NCBI RefSeq assembly: GCF_023544445.1
Contig: NZ_JALPVJ010000005.1
Location: forward strand, 558,001 to 622,000
Direction: 5' to 3'
DNA: 64,000 bases
DNA from: Actinoplanes sp. M2I2
Lineage (GTDB): Bacteria > Actinomycetota > Actinomycetes > Mycobacteriales > Micromonosporaceae
How positions within the stretch are numbered: the first letter of the stretch is position 1; each line of letters begins with the position of its first letter. The notes under the pieces are model-generated. The model had not been told where the DNA came from. It saw only the letters and a list, made by a program, of their open reading frames with translations, and searched no databases. The position numbers were made by a program, and so were the translations under genes. Of the stretch, positions 1-14,979 are shown in pieces.

Positions 1-121
1 CCGGCCGCCACCGGCCCGAGGGCGGCGGTGGGGGCACTGCGGCCGGGAACTGCGCCGAAGGCTGCGGTGGGAGGGTCATGTGAAGAGCATGTCACTCGTC
101 CGAGGGGGACGGCACCCCACC
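1..121. other. non-coding edge of window
   Basis: GC-rich sequence downstream of the small membrane protein gene. I see no convincing start with a ribosome binding site and no clear hairpin. The short open frame here looks like a GC-driven shadow. Confidence 0.4.
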
Positions 122-472
122 TCAGTCCGTCCCCGGCGCGAAGTCGGGGCCCCCGGGTGAGCCGGCCAGATGCAGCAGGCCGGCGATCGACGCGACCACC
201 AGCGCGGTGAGGGCCAGGACGATGCCCGCCCAGGCCAGCCGGCGCCCCCGCCGGATCCAGGCCGAGCCGGTCAGATAGCCCTGCGACGCGTACGCCTGCC
301 GCGCCGTCTGACGGGCCAGCAGCAGCGCCACGGTGGCGGGAATCACACCCCCGACGAACGCGCCGGTCAGAAAACCCACCAGCCCGAGCGCGAAGACCGC
401 CCGCGCCTTCGAGGAGGGCGCCGGGTCCGGGTCCATCGGATGGCGGGCGGGCGCGGCCGCGGGAGACGTCAC
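122..472 (-). CDS. small two-segment membrane protein
   Basis: A protein of about 116 residues with a short Pro/Ala-rich N-terminus and two strongly hydrophobic stretches (roughly residues 25-50 and 80-103), joined by a basic loop rich in Arg and Gln. This layout resembles the small DUF4190-type membrane proteins common in actinobacteria; function unknown. It lies just past the rpoC terminator on the same strand, so it is probably its own transcript. I place the start at GTG 472 because a -10-like TAGAAT lies 7 nt upstream (480-485) and no Shine-Dalgarno is visible, which suggests a leaderless mRNA. An in-frame ATG at 481 is the alternative. Confidence 0.6.
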   Translation of the reverse strand: MTSPAAAPARHPMDPDPAPSSKARAVFALGLVGFLTGAFVGGVIPATVALLLARQTARQAYASQGYLTGSAWIRRGRRLAWAGIVLALTALVVASIAGLLHLAGSPGGPDFAPGTD

Positions 473-479
473 GAAAGCC

Positions 480-485
480 ATTCTA
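480..485 (-). promoter_or_regulatory. -10 element of a likely leaderless promoter
   Basis: TAGAAT read on the minus strand, 7 nt before GTG 472. No clear -35 is visible because the rpoC terminator hairpin occupies that position. Confidence 0.35.
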
Positions 486-491
486 GAAAGG

Positions 492-528
492 CCGAAGGGC
501 GGCCGCGCGGTGCGCGGTCGCCCTTCGG
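492..528 (-). terminator. rpoBC terminator
   Basis: A perfect 9-bp outer stem (492-500 pairs with 520-528) with a further GC-rich inner stem, located 34 nt past the rpoC stop codon. On the minus strand a short T-containing stretch follows. Confidence 0.8.
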
Positions 529-561
529 TCACGTCAACCCCGGCGAACCGGGAGAAGACCC

Positions 562-4452
<3,891 letters not shown>

Positions 4453-4542
4453 TTGGTCTATCCCTCGTGTTTCGTTGCTCGGTTGATATTCCAGGCCGGC
4501 GGTGGCGTCCCCCGGTGCTCACGCACCCGGGGGACGCTTCCG

Positions 4543-7983
<3,441 letters not shown>

Positions 7984-8517
7984 GATGCGTCCTTCCGAGG
8001 ACCGGTGCTGCTGATGCGGCTGCAGCTGCGGTATGCAACTGTCTGCGTGCACTCCAACGAGCCCCCAGGAAGTCATCCAGATGGATGTCCCGGCAGGGCT
8101 CAAGACAGAAGGCAGCGCAAACTAGCAGTGTAGCCGCTCGGCTAACCGCTGTCCAGCCCACACCTGAGGGTGCCTGCGGAACGTGTCCCCGCGGCCTCTG
8201 ACCTGCGCCTCAGCGATCAGGGCCGTCACACGGGGCCGCTCGGAACGCGGCAACTCTCCTCGGTGCCTCCACGGGGGGACCGGCAAAACCGGGTTACCCA
8301 CGGGGCGGCTGTCGCAAGCGCGGAAACTTGCTGTTGTCAGCGTGCCTGTCAGCGGACACACAGTCAAGGGCTGCGAGGCGGGTCGGCCCCGCGCCGCCCC
8401 TGACCCGGCGCGCACTAGCGACCATACTCCACGGCTTGCCCGGTTGGACCCGCTTTGTGCGTCGGCCGTCCGACAGCCGGCGGAATCACGCTGACCTGGC
8501 CCGACAGGGGGAAAACA
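7984..8517. other. rpoB upstream region and long leader
   Basis: About 530 bp between the rplL terminator and the rpoB start, with no supported gene. It carries a candidate promoter at 8339-8367 on the minus strand, which would give a leader of roughly 350 nt. Several GC-rich inverted repeats are present, but I could not assign a known riboswitch or leader family. Confidence 0.5.
8339..8367 (-). promoter_or_regulatory. candidate rpoBC promoter
   Basis: On the minus strand, a -35 TTGACT (8362-8367), a 17-nt spacer, and a -10 CACGCT (8339-8344) that keeps the two most conserved bases (A at position 2, T at 6). The position between the rplL terminator and rpoB fits. It is a pattern-based call only. 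Confidence 0.4.
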
Positions 8518-8557
8518 CGGAGGGCGGAGACCCCCGATCAGGGGTCCCCGCCCTCCG
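8518..8557 (-). terminator. rplJ-rplL terminator
   Basis: A 10-bp perfect stem (8518-8527 with 8548-8557) with an inner CCCC/GGGG pairing, followed on the minus strand by GTGTTTTCC. It lies 25 nt past the rplL stop and separates rplJL from rpoBC. Confidence 0.85.
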
Positions 8558-8582
8558 CAAGAGAACGCGATGGAGCGTCAGA

Positions 8583-8966
8583 TCACTTGAGGGTGACCTT
8601 CGCGCCTTCACCCTCGAGCTTGGCCTTGGCGGCCTCGGCCTTCTCCTTGTTGACACCCTCGAGGATCGCCTTGGGGGCGGACTCGACGGCGTCCTTGGCC
8701 TCCTTGAGGCCCAGGCCGGTCAGCTCACGCACGACCTTGATGACCTGGATCTTCTTGCCACCGTCACCCTCGAGGACGACGTCGAACGAGTCCTTCTCGG
8801 CCTCGGCCTCGGCCGGAGCCGCGGCGGCCGCGGGGCCCGCCATGGCGACGGGGGCGGCGGCGGTGACCTCGAAGGTGTCCTCGAACTGCTTCACGAACTC
8901 CGACAGCTCGATGAGCGTCATTTCCTTGAACGCGTCGAGCAGCTCGTCGGTGCTGAGCTTCGCCAT
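8583..8966 (-). CDS. rplL: 50S ribosomal protein L7/L12
   Basis: The stalk protein of the large subunit that recruits translation GTPases, 127 residues. It has an N-terminal dimerisation helix ([20 protein letters not shown]), an Ala/Glu-rich hinge at about residues 40-60, and the conserved C-terminal domain with [15 protein letters not shown]. The ATG at 8966 is preferred over a TTG three codons earlier because GGAAAGG lies 9 nt upstream. It is 54 bp downstream of rplJ, in the same operon. Confidence 0.98.
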   Translation of the reverse strand: MAKLSTDELLDAFKEMTLIELSEFVKQFEDTFEVTAAAPVAMAGPAAAAAPAEAEAEKDSFDVVLEGDGGKKIQVIKVVRELTGLGLKEAKDAVESAPKAILEGVNKEKAEAAKAKLEGEGAKVTLK

Positions 8967-9020
8967 ATCTGGCAACCTTTCCTAGCTTCCGATGAAAAAG
9001 TCGTGCTGGTGCGCGGTGGC

Positions 9021-9566
9021 TCAGGCCTCCGCGGGACCGTCCTTCTCGCGCTTCTCCTGAAGAGCGGCCGCGAGGCGCGCCACCTGCGACAGCGGGGCCT
9101 GGAAGAGCCCGGCCGCCTTGGACAGGTTGCCCTTCATGGCGCCGGCCAGCTTGGCCAGCAGAACCTCACGCGACTCGAGGTCAGCGATCTTGTTGACGTC
9201 GTCAGCCGAGATCGCCTTGCCCTCGAACACACCGCCCTTGATGACCAGGACGGGGTTGGCCTTGGCGAAGGCCCGAAGACCCTTGGCCGCCTCGACCGGG
9301 TCGCCGCTGATGAAGGCGAGCGCGGTAGGACCGGTGAACAGCGTGTCGAGGCCCTCGATGCCCGCGTCACTCGCCGCGCGCTTCGCCAGGGTGTTCTTCG
9401 ACACCGCGTACTTGGTGTCGCCGCCCAGCGAGCGGCGCAGCTCGGTGAGCTGCTTGACCGTGAGACCGCGGTACTCGGTCAGCACGGTGGCCGCCGAATT
9501 ACGGAAGTCGTCCGTCAGCTCGGCGACGGCACTGGCCTTGTCGGCCCGGACCGGCTTGTCCGCCAT
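9021..9566 (-). CDS. rplJ: 50S ribosomal protein L10
   Basis: The base of the ribosomal stalk; it binds 23S rRNA and carries the L7/L12 dimers. 181 residues, with the typical N-terminal [15 protein letters not shown] region and a C-terminal helix that binds L12. The start ATG at 9566 is preceded by AGGAGGG. It is first gene of the rplJ-rplL operon, expressed from a promoter near 9820 through a leader of about 230 nt that ends in an attenuator-like hairpin. Confidence 0.98.
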   Translation of the reverse strand: MADKPVRADKASAVAELTDDFRNSAATVLTEYRGLTVKQLTELRRSLGGDTKYAVSKNTLAKRAASDAGIEGLDTLFTGPTALAFISGDPVEAAKGLRAFAKANPVLVIKGGVFEGKAISADDVNKIADLESREVLLAKLAGAMKGNLSKAAGLFQAPLSQVARLAAALQEKREKDGPAEA

Positions 9567-9800
9567 GTCCCTCCTCTCTCAGTGCTCGAACCCCTGGTCG
9601 AACCCGAAGGAGGAGCAAATGAGAAACGCCCCGGCGCAGGGCGCACGGGGCGGAGCAGGTATCCGACGCGACTGATCGCGGGGCCCGGTCACGAACCGTC
9701 CTCCCCTGCGCGGGCCGCCCGCATCAGCGGGACCTTCGACCGCGGCGTCCGTCTCGCGACGGCAGCTGCGGCGACCAGCGGTCTGTGGGTGGAACTTCGA
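9567..9800 (-). promoter_or_regulatory. L10 leader (actinobacterial type)
   Basis: The leader RNA upstream of rplJ. It contains several GC-rich paired segments and ends in a strong hairpin (9628-9651) followed by GTTTCTC. The architecture matches the autoregulatory L10 leaders known in actinobacteria, where L10 (with L12) binding is thought to control read-through into rplJ. The assignment rests on position and the terminator-like hairpin; I could not run a covariance model. Confidence 0.65.
9628..9651 (-). terminator. attenuator hairpin in the rplJ leader
   Basis: A 10-bp GC-rich stem (9628-9637 with 9641-9651, one offset) followed on the minus strand by GTTTCTCATTT. It lies about 60 nt before the rplJ start, so it would stop transcription unless overridden. 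Confidence 0.6.
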
Positions 9801-9806
9801 GATGAA

Positions 9807-9835
9807 ACTGTACGCGACCACATCGGCAACGCCAA
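9807..9835 (-). promoter_or_regulatory. rplJ promoter
   Basis: A -35 TTGGCG (9830-9835), exactly 17 nt of spacer, then a -10 TACAGT (9807-9812), all on the minus strand. Transcription would start near 9800. Confidence 0.65.
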
Positions 9836-9865
9836 ATCACGCTCGCCCCGGCGGCGGAGACGACG

Positions 9866-9895
9866 TTGTCCACAGGCTCGGGCGAGTTATCCACA
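9866..9895 (+). promoter_or_regulatory. two DnaA boxes
   Basis: TTGTCCACA at 9866-9874 and TTATCCACA at 9887-9895, in the same orientation and 21 bp apart start to start. Both match the DnaA box consensus; TTGTCCACA is the actinobacterial consensus form. They lie 30-60 bp upstream of the rplJ promoter. No origin genes are nearby, so a regulatory or DnaA-titrating role is more likely than an origin. Confidence 0.6.
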
Positions 9896-9935
9896 GGCCG
9901 GTCGCACGGTGCCGGAGTCAAGCAGGGTGGGCGGG

Positions 9936-10616
9936 TCAGGAGCGGGTACGGCGGAGGCGGGCATAGATGGCGAAGGCGGCAGCACACCAGAGGACGGCCC
10001 AGACGATGAGCTGGATCAGGGTCGTGGCGGGCGGCGGTTCGACGTCGTTCAGGGCCCGGGCGGTGGCCATGACCGGCGGCACCAGCCACGGGGCGAACGA
10101 GCCCTGGAGACCCAGCACGACCACCAGGACGGCCGCGACCACAAGCACGGCCACCCCGTTGCGGACACCGCGGGTCACGGCCCGGCCGGCCAGAGCGCCG
10201 ACGGCCACGGCGGGCGGGACGGCCAGCAGATGGGCCAGCACCCCCAGCAGCGTGCCGCTGAGGACGCCGCGGCCGGTCTCGATGCCGCGGAAGAGCCAGG
10301 GGGCCACCATCGCCACCGCGCTGACGAACAGACCGAGCCAGGTGGCCGCGAGCAGGCCGGCCAAGGCCTCGCGGCGGGCGCCCAGCGCGACGCGGGCCAG
10401 GCGGCGCTGCCCGTCGGGCTCGGTGTCCAGCAGCACCTTGGTCTGCCAGGCCAGCACGGGGAAGAGGGCGGCCGCCGAGTAGCCGTAGGCCACGGCCGCG
10501 GGAGACGGTCCCCCGCCGTAGATGACACCGAGAACGATCAACACGGCGATGGCGGGGGCCAGGATGCGCCCGCCGCGAAGCAAGCCGGCCAGCCGCATCC
10601 GGATCAGCGCGCTCAT
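9936..10616 (-). CDS. ABC transporter membrane subunit
   Basis: A 226-residue polytopic membrane protein with about six hydrophobic segments and no recognisable ligand signature. It overlaps the preceding ATPase gene by 4 nt (ATGA type), so the two are translationally coupled and almost certainly form one transporter. The short length and lack of an extracellular domain resemble ABC-2-type exporter permeases. The substrate cannot be told from the sequence. The pair lies between rplA and the rplJ leader but behind the rplA terminator, so it is a separate unit. Confidence 0.8.
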   Translation of the reverse strand: MSALIRMRLAGLLRGGRILAPAIAVLIVLGVIYGGGPSPAAVAYGYSAAALFPVLAWQTKVLLDTEPDGQRRLARVALGARREALAGLLAATWLGLFVSAVAMVAPWLFRGIETGRGVLSGTLLGVLAHLLAVPPAVAVGALAGRAVTRGVRNGVAVLVVAAVLVVVLGLQGSFAPWLVPPVMATARALNDVEPPPATTLIQLIVWAVLWCAAAFAIYARLRRTRS

Positions 10617-11506
10617 CCGGCGAGCCCTTCGTCGCGCGTTTGCTGGCCGGCCTCGGCGCCGGCCTCGTCGCGGGCTTGCGGGCCAGCCGCGGCGCCGGCC
10701 TTGTCGCGCGCTTGCGGCCCGGCCGGGGCGCCGGCCTCGTCGCGAACGCGCAGGACGCGGTGGCCCGTGGCGCGGAGCTCGGCCACCGCCCGGTCGGCGG
10801 TCGCCCGGGGGACGGCCACCTCGATGACGACCTCGTCGTGCGACGGTGCCTCATCATGCGACCGTGCGGGCGGCCGGGCGGGAGCAGAAGGCGGCGCGGA
10901 CGGCGGGGGCGCCGGGGAGAGCGTGGCGTCGGCGATCGTCCAGTGGGTGGCCTCGGGGAGGGTGGCTATCTCGCCCCGGTGATCGCTGACCAGGACGATG
11001 CCACCGGCCCCGGTGACCTCGGCGACGATCTCGGGGATCAGCGTGCGGGCCACGGCGTCGAGACCCTCCCACGGCTCGTCGAGGATCAGCAGGCCGGGTC
11101 GGGCGGTCAGGGCCTGGGCCAGACCGACCTTCTGCGCGGTGCCCTTGGAGAGGTCGGCCAGGCGGGTGCCGGTGTGTTCCGTCAGCAGCAGCCGCTCGAT
11201 CCACTCGTCGGCGGCCCGGGGATCCTGCCCGCGGACCTCGGCCATGCGATGGAGGTAGTCGCCGGCGGTGAAGGGTTGATCGGCCGGGAAGCGCTCGGGA
11301 ACCCAGCCGATGACCGGCGGGCGGTCGAGCACGGCTCCCCGGGAAGGGCGCAGGACGCCGGCGGCCAGTTGGAGCAGGGTGGACTTGCCGGCCCCGTTGC
11401 GGCCCAGGACGACGACCGTGCGGCCGGGCTCGACGGTGGCGTCGATCGCCTGCAGGGTCCAATCGGCGCGGCGACCGTAGCGGAACCAGACCCCGTCGAA
11501 ACGCAC
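10613..11506 (-). CDS. ABC transporter ATP-binding protein
   Basis: 297 residues. The Walker A motif GRNGAGKST is at residues 35-43 and Walker B LLILDEPW follows. The signature region reads LSKGTAQK, a variant of LSGGQ seen in ABC-2-type exporters, and there is an H-loop SDH. After the ATPase core comes a tail of about 100 residues. Its end is a roughly 12-residue unit repeated three times (ARDEAGAxAGPQ type), encoded by a DNA repeat at 10627-10745. The tail is unusual and probably disordered. It is coupled to the downstream permease gene by a 4-nt overlap. Confidence 0.88.
   Translation of the reverse strand: MRFDGVWFRYGRRADWTLQAIDATVEPGRTVVVLGRNGAGKSTLLQLAAGVLRPSRGAVLDRPPVIGWVPERFPADQPFTAGDYLHRMAEVRGQDPRAADEWIERLLLTEHTGTRLADLSKGTAQKVGLAQALTARPGLLILDEPWEGLDAVARTLIPEIVAEVTGAGGIVLVSDHRGEIATLPEATHWTIADATLSPAPPPSAPPSAPARPPARSHDEAPSHDEVVIEVAVPRATADRAVAELRATGHRVLRVRDEAGAPAGPQARDKAGAAAGPQARDEAGAEAGQQTRDEGLAG
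10627..10745. repeat. imperfect tandem repeat in the ABC ATPase tail
   Basis: About three imperfect 36-nt units encoding the Ala/Gly/Arg/Asp/Gln-rich C-terminal repeats of the ATPase. Confidence 0.6.
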
Positions 11507-11527
11507 GACCGGCAGCCTGCCACAGAA

Positions 11528-11556
11528 AAGCCCCCGGGGATGTACCCCGGGGGCTT
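11528..11556 (-). terminator. rplA terminator
   Basis: A perfect stem with GCCCCCGGGG on one arm and its complement on the other around a 4-nt loop, with A/T runs on both sides. On the minus strand it is followed by TTTTCTG. It lies about 40 nt past the rplA stop and ends the secE-nusG-rplA unit. Confidence 0.85.
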
Positions 11557-11597
11557 CTCGAAGAGCTTTCCTGCCGGCCGTTGTCGGGCCGGAAGGC

Positions 11598-12308
11598 TCA
11601 GGACTCGGCGTTGGTGAGGCCCTTGACCACGTTCGGGTCGACCGGCACGCCGGGGCCCATGGTGGTGGTGACGACGACCTTGCGGAGGTACTTGCCCTTG
11701 GCGGCGGACGGCTTGGCCCGCAGCACCTCGTCGAGCACCGCCGCGTAGTTGTCCACCAGCTGCTCCTCGCTGAACGAGGCCTTGCCGATGATCAGGTGCA
11801 GGTTGGAGTGCTTGTCGACGCGGAAGGTGATCTTTCCGCCCTTGATCTCGTTGATCGCCTTGGTGACGTCCATGGTCACCGTGCCGGTCTTCGGGTTGGG
11901 CATGAGACCACGCGGGCCGAGGATGCGGGCGATACGACCGATCTTGGCCATCTGGTCGGGCGTCGCGATCGCGGCGTCGAAGTCGAGCCAGCCACCCTGG
12001 ATGCGGGCGACGAGCTCGTCGGTGCCGACCTCGTCGGCGCCGGCTGCGACGGCCTCCTCGGCCTTCGCGCCCTGCGCGAAGACGATGACGCGGGCGGTCT
12101 TGCCGGTGCCGTGGGGCAGGTTGACCGTGCCGCGGACCATCTGGTCGGCCTTACGGGGGTCGACACCCAGGCGCATTGCGACCTCGACGGTGGCGTCGAA
12201 CTTGGTGGGGCTGGCGTCCTTGGCGAGCTTGACCGCCTCGGCCGGCTCGTAGAGCTTGTTCTGGTCGATCTGCTCGGCGCCCTTGCGGTAACCCTTGCTG
12301 CGCTGCAT
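11598..12308 (-). CDS. rplA: 50S ribosomal protein L1
   Basis: L1 forms the mobile stalk at the E site of the large subunit, binds 23S rRNA, and often represses its own mRNA. 236 residues with the conserved segments [35 protein letters not shown] and the C-terminal [12 protein letters not shown] 12308 is preferred over GTG 12314 because AGGAG sits 9 nt upstream. Its normal partner rplK is missing: nusG ends only 74 bp upstream. Confidence 0.98.
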   Translation of the reverse strand: MQRSKGYRKGAEQIDQNKLYEPAEAVKLAKDASPTKFDATVEVAMRLGVDPRKADQMVRGTVNLPHGTGKTARVIVFAQGAKAEEAVAAGADEVGTDELVARIQGGWLDFDAAIATPDQMAKIGRIARILGPRGLMPNPKTGTVTMDVTKAINEIKGGKITFRVDKHSNLHLIIGKASFSEEQLVDNYAAVLDEVLRAKPSAAKGKYLRKVVVTTTMGPGVPVDPNVVKGLTNAES

Positions 12309-12382
12309 GTTCACTTACTCCTGTGGTAGATGGCGGGCCCGCACTGGTGAGCGGACCCTCCCACTGACTCCGTTGGAACTGG
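12309..12382 (-). other. nusG-rplA junction without rplK
   Basis: A 74-bp spacer with a GC-rich inverted repeat and the rplA ribosome binding site. In most bacteria rplK (L11) sits exactly here. No L11 codons or remnants are visible on either strand. Confidence 0.8.
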
Positions 12383-13195
12383 TCAGATCTTGGCGACCTG
12401 GTTGAAGTTGAGCTCCACCGGCGTCTCACGGCCGAAGATGGAGACCAGAACCTTCAACTTCTGCTGGTCGGCATTAATTTCACTGATCGAGGCGGGAAGC
12501 GAGGCGAAGGCGCCGTCGGTGACCGTGACCGAGTCGCCCACCTCGAAGTCGAGCACCTTGATCTCGGGCTTCGCCTTCTTCTCCTCCTGCTCCACGGCGG
12601 GAGCAAGCCACTTCAGCACCTCGTCGAGCGAGAGCGGAGCGGGGCGGTCGACCCGGTCGGTCGCGCCGACGAAGCCGGTCACGCCCGGGGTGTTGCGGAC
12701 ACACGAGTACGACTCGGGCGACAGATCCATCCGGACCAGGATGTAGCCCGGGAAGACCTTGTTGTTGACCTGGAGCCGCTTGCCGTTCTTGACCTCGACC
12801 TCTTCGCGGGTCGGTACCTCGACCTGGAAGATGAAGTCCTCCATGTCGAGGCTGGTGATGCGGGTCTCGAGGTTGGTCTTGACCTTGTTCTCGTAGCCCG
12901 CGTAGGAGTGCACCACGTACCAGTCGCCCGGGGCGTAGCGCAGCTTCTGCCGCAGCTCCTGCACCGGGTCGAAGTCCTCGTCCGGCTCGGCCACGGCGGG
13001 AGCCGCCTCGGGCTCGGCGGAAGCCTCGGGCTCGGCGGCCGTGTCAGGCTCGTCGACCGCCTCAGGGTCGGCGGCCGTCTCCGGCTCAGCGGCCGTCTCC
13101 GGCTCAGCGGCCTCGACCGACTCGTCGGTTTCCGCCGTGGCCACCGACGACTGCTCGTCGCTGGCCTGCGCGGTCTCGTCGTCGTACTCAGGCAC
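12383..13195 (-). CDS. nusG: transcription termination/antitermination protein NusG
   Basis: NusG binds RNA polymerase through its N-terminal NGN domain and Rho or ribosomal S10 through its C-terminal KOW domain. 270 residues. An acidic Glu/Pro/Ala-rich extension covers about residues 1-85 and includes repeated EPETAA-type units. The NGN domain starts near [12 protein letters not shown] and has [10 protein letters not shown]. The KOW domain is near [12 protein letters not shown]. The long acidic extension is common in actinobacteria. It lies 38 bp downstream of secE in the same operon. Confidence 0.97.
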   Translation of the reverse strand: MPEYDDETAQASDEQSSVATAETDESVEAAEPETAAEPETAADPEAVDEPDTAAEPEASAEPEAAPAVAEPDEDFDPVQELRQKLRYAPGDWYVVHSYAGYENKVKTNLETRITSLDMEDFIFQVEVPTREEVEVKNGKRLQVNNKVFPGYILVRMDLSPESYSCVRNTPGVTGFVGATDRVDRPAPLSLDEVLKWLAPAVEQEEKKAKPEIKVLDFEVGDSVTVTDGAFASLPASISEINADQQKLKVLVSIFGRETPVELNFNQVAKI

Positions 13196-13233
13196 GCTTG
13201 CTCACTTCCAGATCAGTCTTCTCGAAGACGGTG

Positions 13234-13593
13234 TCAGCCGCCGAACGCCCAGAGGATGGCCTTGCCCAGACCGAGGTCGAGGAATCCCACGATCGTGGTC
13301 ATGACGGCCACGAAGATGATCACGATCGTCGTGTAGGTCAGCAGTTCCTTGCGGGTCGGCCAGATGACCTTACGCAGCTCGCTGACGACCTCACGGAAGA
13401 AGCCACCGATACGGCCGAAGATGCCGGTCCGTCGGGTCTCCTTCTTGGGCCGGGCCGAACGCTCGGCGACGGCTGTGCCGCCGCGGCCCACCGGCTCGTC
13501 GTCGTCGGTCGCGTCGTCGTCGACGACCTCGTCGTCGAACACCTCGTCGTCGGCCGGGTCGCCGGCGTCACCGGGTCGGTTCCTCTCGGCCAT
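13234..13593 (-). CDS. secE: preprotein translocase subunit SecE
   Basis: A subunit of the SecYEG protein-export channel in the membrane. 119 residues with an Asp/Glu-rich N-terminal extension (about residues 1-35), the conserved amphipathic helix motif FFREVVSELRKVIWPTRKEL, and one transmembrane segment (roughly 87-107). It is directly upstream of nusG, as in nearly all bacteria, and downstream of tRNA-Trp. Confidence 0.96.
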   Translation of the reverse strand: MAERNRPGDAGDPADDEVFDDEVVDDDATDDDEPVGRGGTAVAERSARPKKETRRTGIFGRIGGFFREVVSELRKVIWPTRKELLTYTTIVIIFVAVMTTIVGFLDLGLGKAILWAFGG

Positions 13594-13698
13594 GGCGCCC
13601 TACTTCCGTCGTCGGTGGTGATGGGTCCCCTGTCGGCGCTCGAACCGTGCGCGGGGATGGTGACCGCGCACCGAGCGGGCACGTCTAGGAGGATGGCG

Positions 13699-13771
<73 letters not shown>

Positions 13772-13848
13772 GTGCGAGGCCGTTTCACTCTCGGGACAAC
13801 CCGCCGATGGCAGCCTGTCACCGAGGGGTCATTGCCCCACGGCGCACC

Positions 13849-13878
13849 AGTGTACGGGTTCACACCGGCCTTGCCCAA
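13849..13878 (-). promoter_or_regulatory. candidate promoter of tRNA-Trp-secE-nusG
   Basis: On the minus strand, a -35 TTGGGC (13873-13878), an 18-nt spacer, and a -10 TACACT (13849-13854). It lies between the hadB-like stop codon and tRNA-Trp. Confidence 0.55.
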
Positions 13879-13890
13879 CCCGGGCTCGCG

Positions 13891-14286
13891 CTAGCGCTTC
13901 CGAACGGTCGCCTGAGCCAGGGACAGCACCTTTTCGCCCTGGCAGGTGGCCGTCAGCACGAGGCGGGTCAGTCCCTCGTCGGTGGTTCCCTTGACGGCCG
14001 CGGTGACGACCACCTCGGTGCCCTCGTCGGTGTCGGGGACCGGCACCGGACGGGAGAACCGCACGCTGAACTCCACGACGGCGTCGGGGGCGCCGGCCCA
14101 GGCGGTGACGGCCCGGCCGACGAGGGCCATGGTGAACATGCCGTGCGCGATGACGCCGGGCAGGCCCACACTCGTGGCGACGCGGTCGCTCCAGTGGATC
14201 GGGTTGAAGTCACCCGAGGCGCCGGCGTAGCGCACGAGGTCGGCCCGGGTCACCCGAAAGATCTGTGGCTCGAGAGTGTCACTCAT
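13891..14286 (-). CDS. MaoC-like (R)-hydratase/dehydratase, HadB type
   Basis: 131 residues of the hot-dog fold. The hydratase motif YAGASGDFNPIHWSD (about residues 20-34) supplies the catalytic Asp and His; GLPGVIAHGMFTM follows. In mycobacteria HadB forms a heterodimer with HadA or HadC and dehydrates beta-hydroxyacyl-ACP in FAS-II mycolic acid synthesis. This organism type is not expected to make mycolates, so the substrate is uncertain. It overlaps the upstream hadA-like gene by 4 nt. There is no HadC paralogue beside it. Confidence 0.85.
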   Translation of the reverse strand: MSDTLEPQIFRVTRADLVRYAGASGDFNPIHWSDRVATSVGLPGVIAHGMFTMALVGRAVTAWAGAPDAVVEFSVRFSRPVPVPDTDEGTEVVVTAAVKGTTDEGLTRLVLTATCQGEKVLSLAQATVRKR

Positions 14287-14729
14287 GATGCACCTCGCTG
14301 GACGAGCTTGGACCAGACCGTCACGACCGGCTCGCCGTCGGCGGTGGTCACCTCGGTGCGGGTGGTGAGGAAGTCGTGGCCACCGCGCGAGGTGATCTCG
14401 TCGACCGAGTTGACGCAGACGAGCGCGTCGCCGGCCACCACCGGGCGGGTGTAGGCGAACCTCTGGTCACCGTGCACCACGCGGCTGTAGTCGAGGCCGA
14501 GCGCCGGGTCCTCGACGATCTGCCGGCTGGCCGACATCGTGATCACGACCGGGAATGTCGGCGGGGCCACCACGTCGGCGTAGCCGAGGGCCCGGGCCGC
14601 CTCGGGGTCGTGATGTTCGACGTCGGCGGCGCCGATCGCGCGGGCGAACTCGCGGATCTTCTCGCGGCCGACCAGATACGGCTCGGTGGCCGGCCAGCTG
14701 CGGCCGACGAAAGACTGGTCGAGGGGCAT
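14283..14729 (-). CDS. MaoC N-terminal-type dehydratase partner, HadA type
   Basis: 148 residues, resembling the FAS1-like/MaoC N-terminal dehydratase family that pairs with a catalytic HadB-like subunit. Conserved stretches include FARAIGA near the N-terminus, APPTFPVVI, and HGDQRFAYTRPVVAGD. It lacks the D-x-N-P-x-H catalytic motif present in its neighbour, as expected of the substrate-binding subunit. ATG 14729 is chosen; a GTG two codons upstream is possible. The two genes are translationally coupled. Confidence 0.83.
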   Translation of the reverse strand: MPLDQSFVGRSWPATEPYLVGREKIREFARAIGAADVEHHDPEAARALGYADVVAPPTFPVVITMSASRQIVEDPALGLDYSRVVHGDQRFAYTRPVVAGDALVCVNSVDEITSRGGHDFLTTRTEVTTADGEPVVTVWSKLVQRGAS

Positions 14730-14742
14730 GCCCACAACCTAC

Positions 14743-14914
14743 TGGGTCGAGCTGCCGGCTACTGGGTGGAGCGGCCCGCCACCGGGTCGAGCTGCCGACT
14801 ACCGGGTGGAGCAGCCCGCCACCCGAGGGAGCCAGCCCACCACCGGGTCGAGCTGACGGGCCGGGTCGAGCTAACGGGCCGGGTCGAGCTGACGGGCCGG
14901 GTCGAGCTGACGGG
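14743..14914. repeat. two nested tandem repeat arrays
   Basis: An 18-nt unit CCGGGTCGAGCTGACGGG occurs four times head to tail (14843-14914), one copy with a single change. Just before it, a related block of about 42 nt occurs twice (about 14743-14826). No gene is supported here. The arrays fill the space between the hadA-like start and the rpmG terminator. Confidence 0.85.
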
Positions 14915-14925
14915 CCGAGAAAAGA

Positions 14926-14960
14926 CTCTGCGCCGCCCGGTTGGACCGGACGGCGCAGAG
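14926..14960 (-). terminator. rpmG terminator
   Basis: A perfect 10-bp stem, CTCTGCGCCG (14926-14935) with CGGCGCAGAG (14951-14960), followed on the minus strand by TCTTTTC. It lies 20 nt past the rpmG stop. Confidence 0.85.
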
Positions 14961-14979
14961 GGAAGGCTTGGGGAGATCG

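Noticed and set aside
9866..9895. Replication origin
   Set aside because: Only two DnaA boxes, and dnaA, dnaN or gyrase genes are not nearby.
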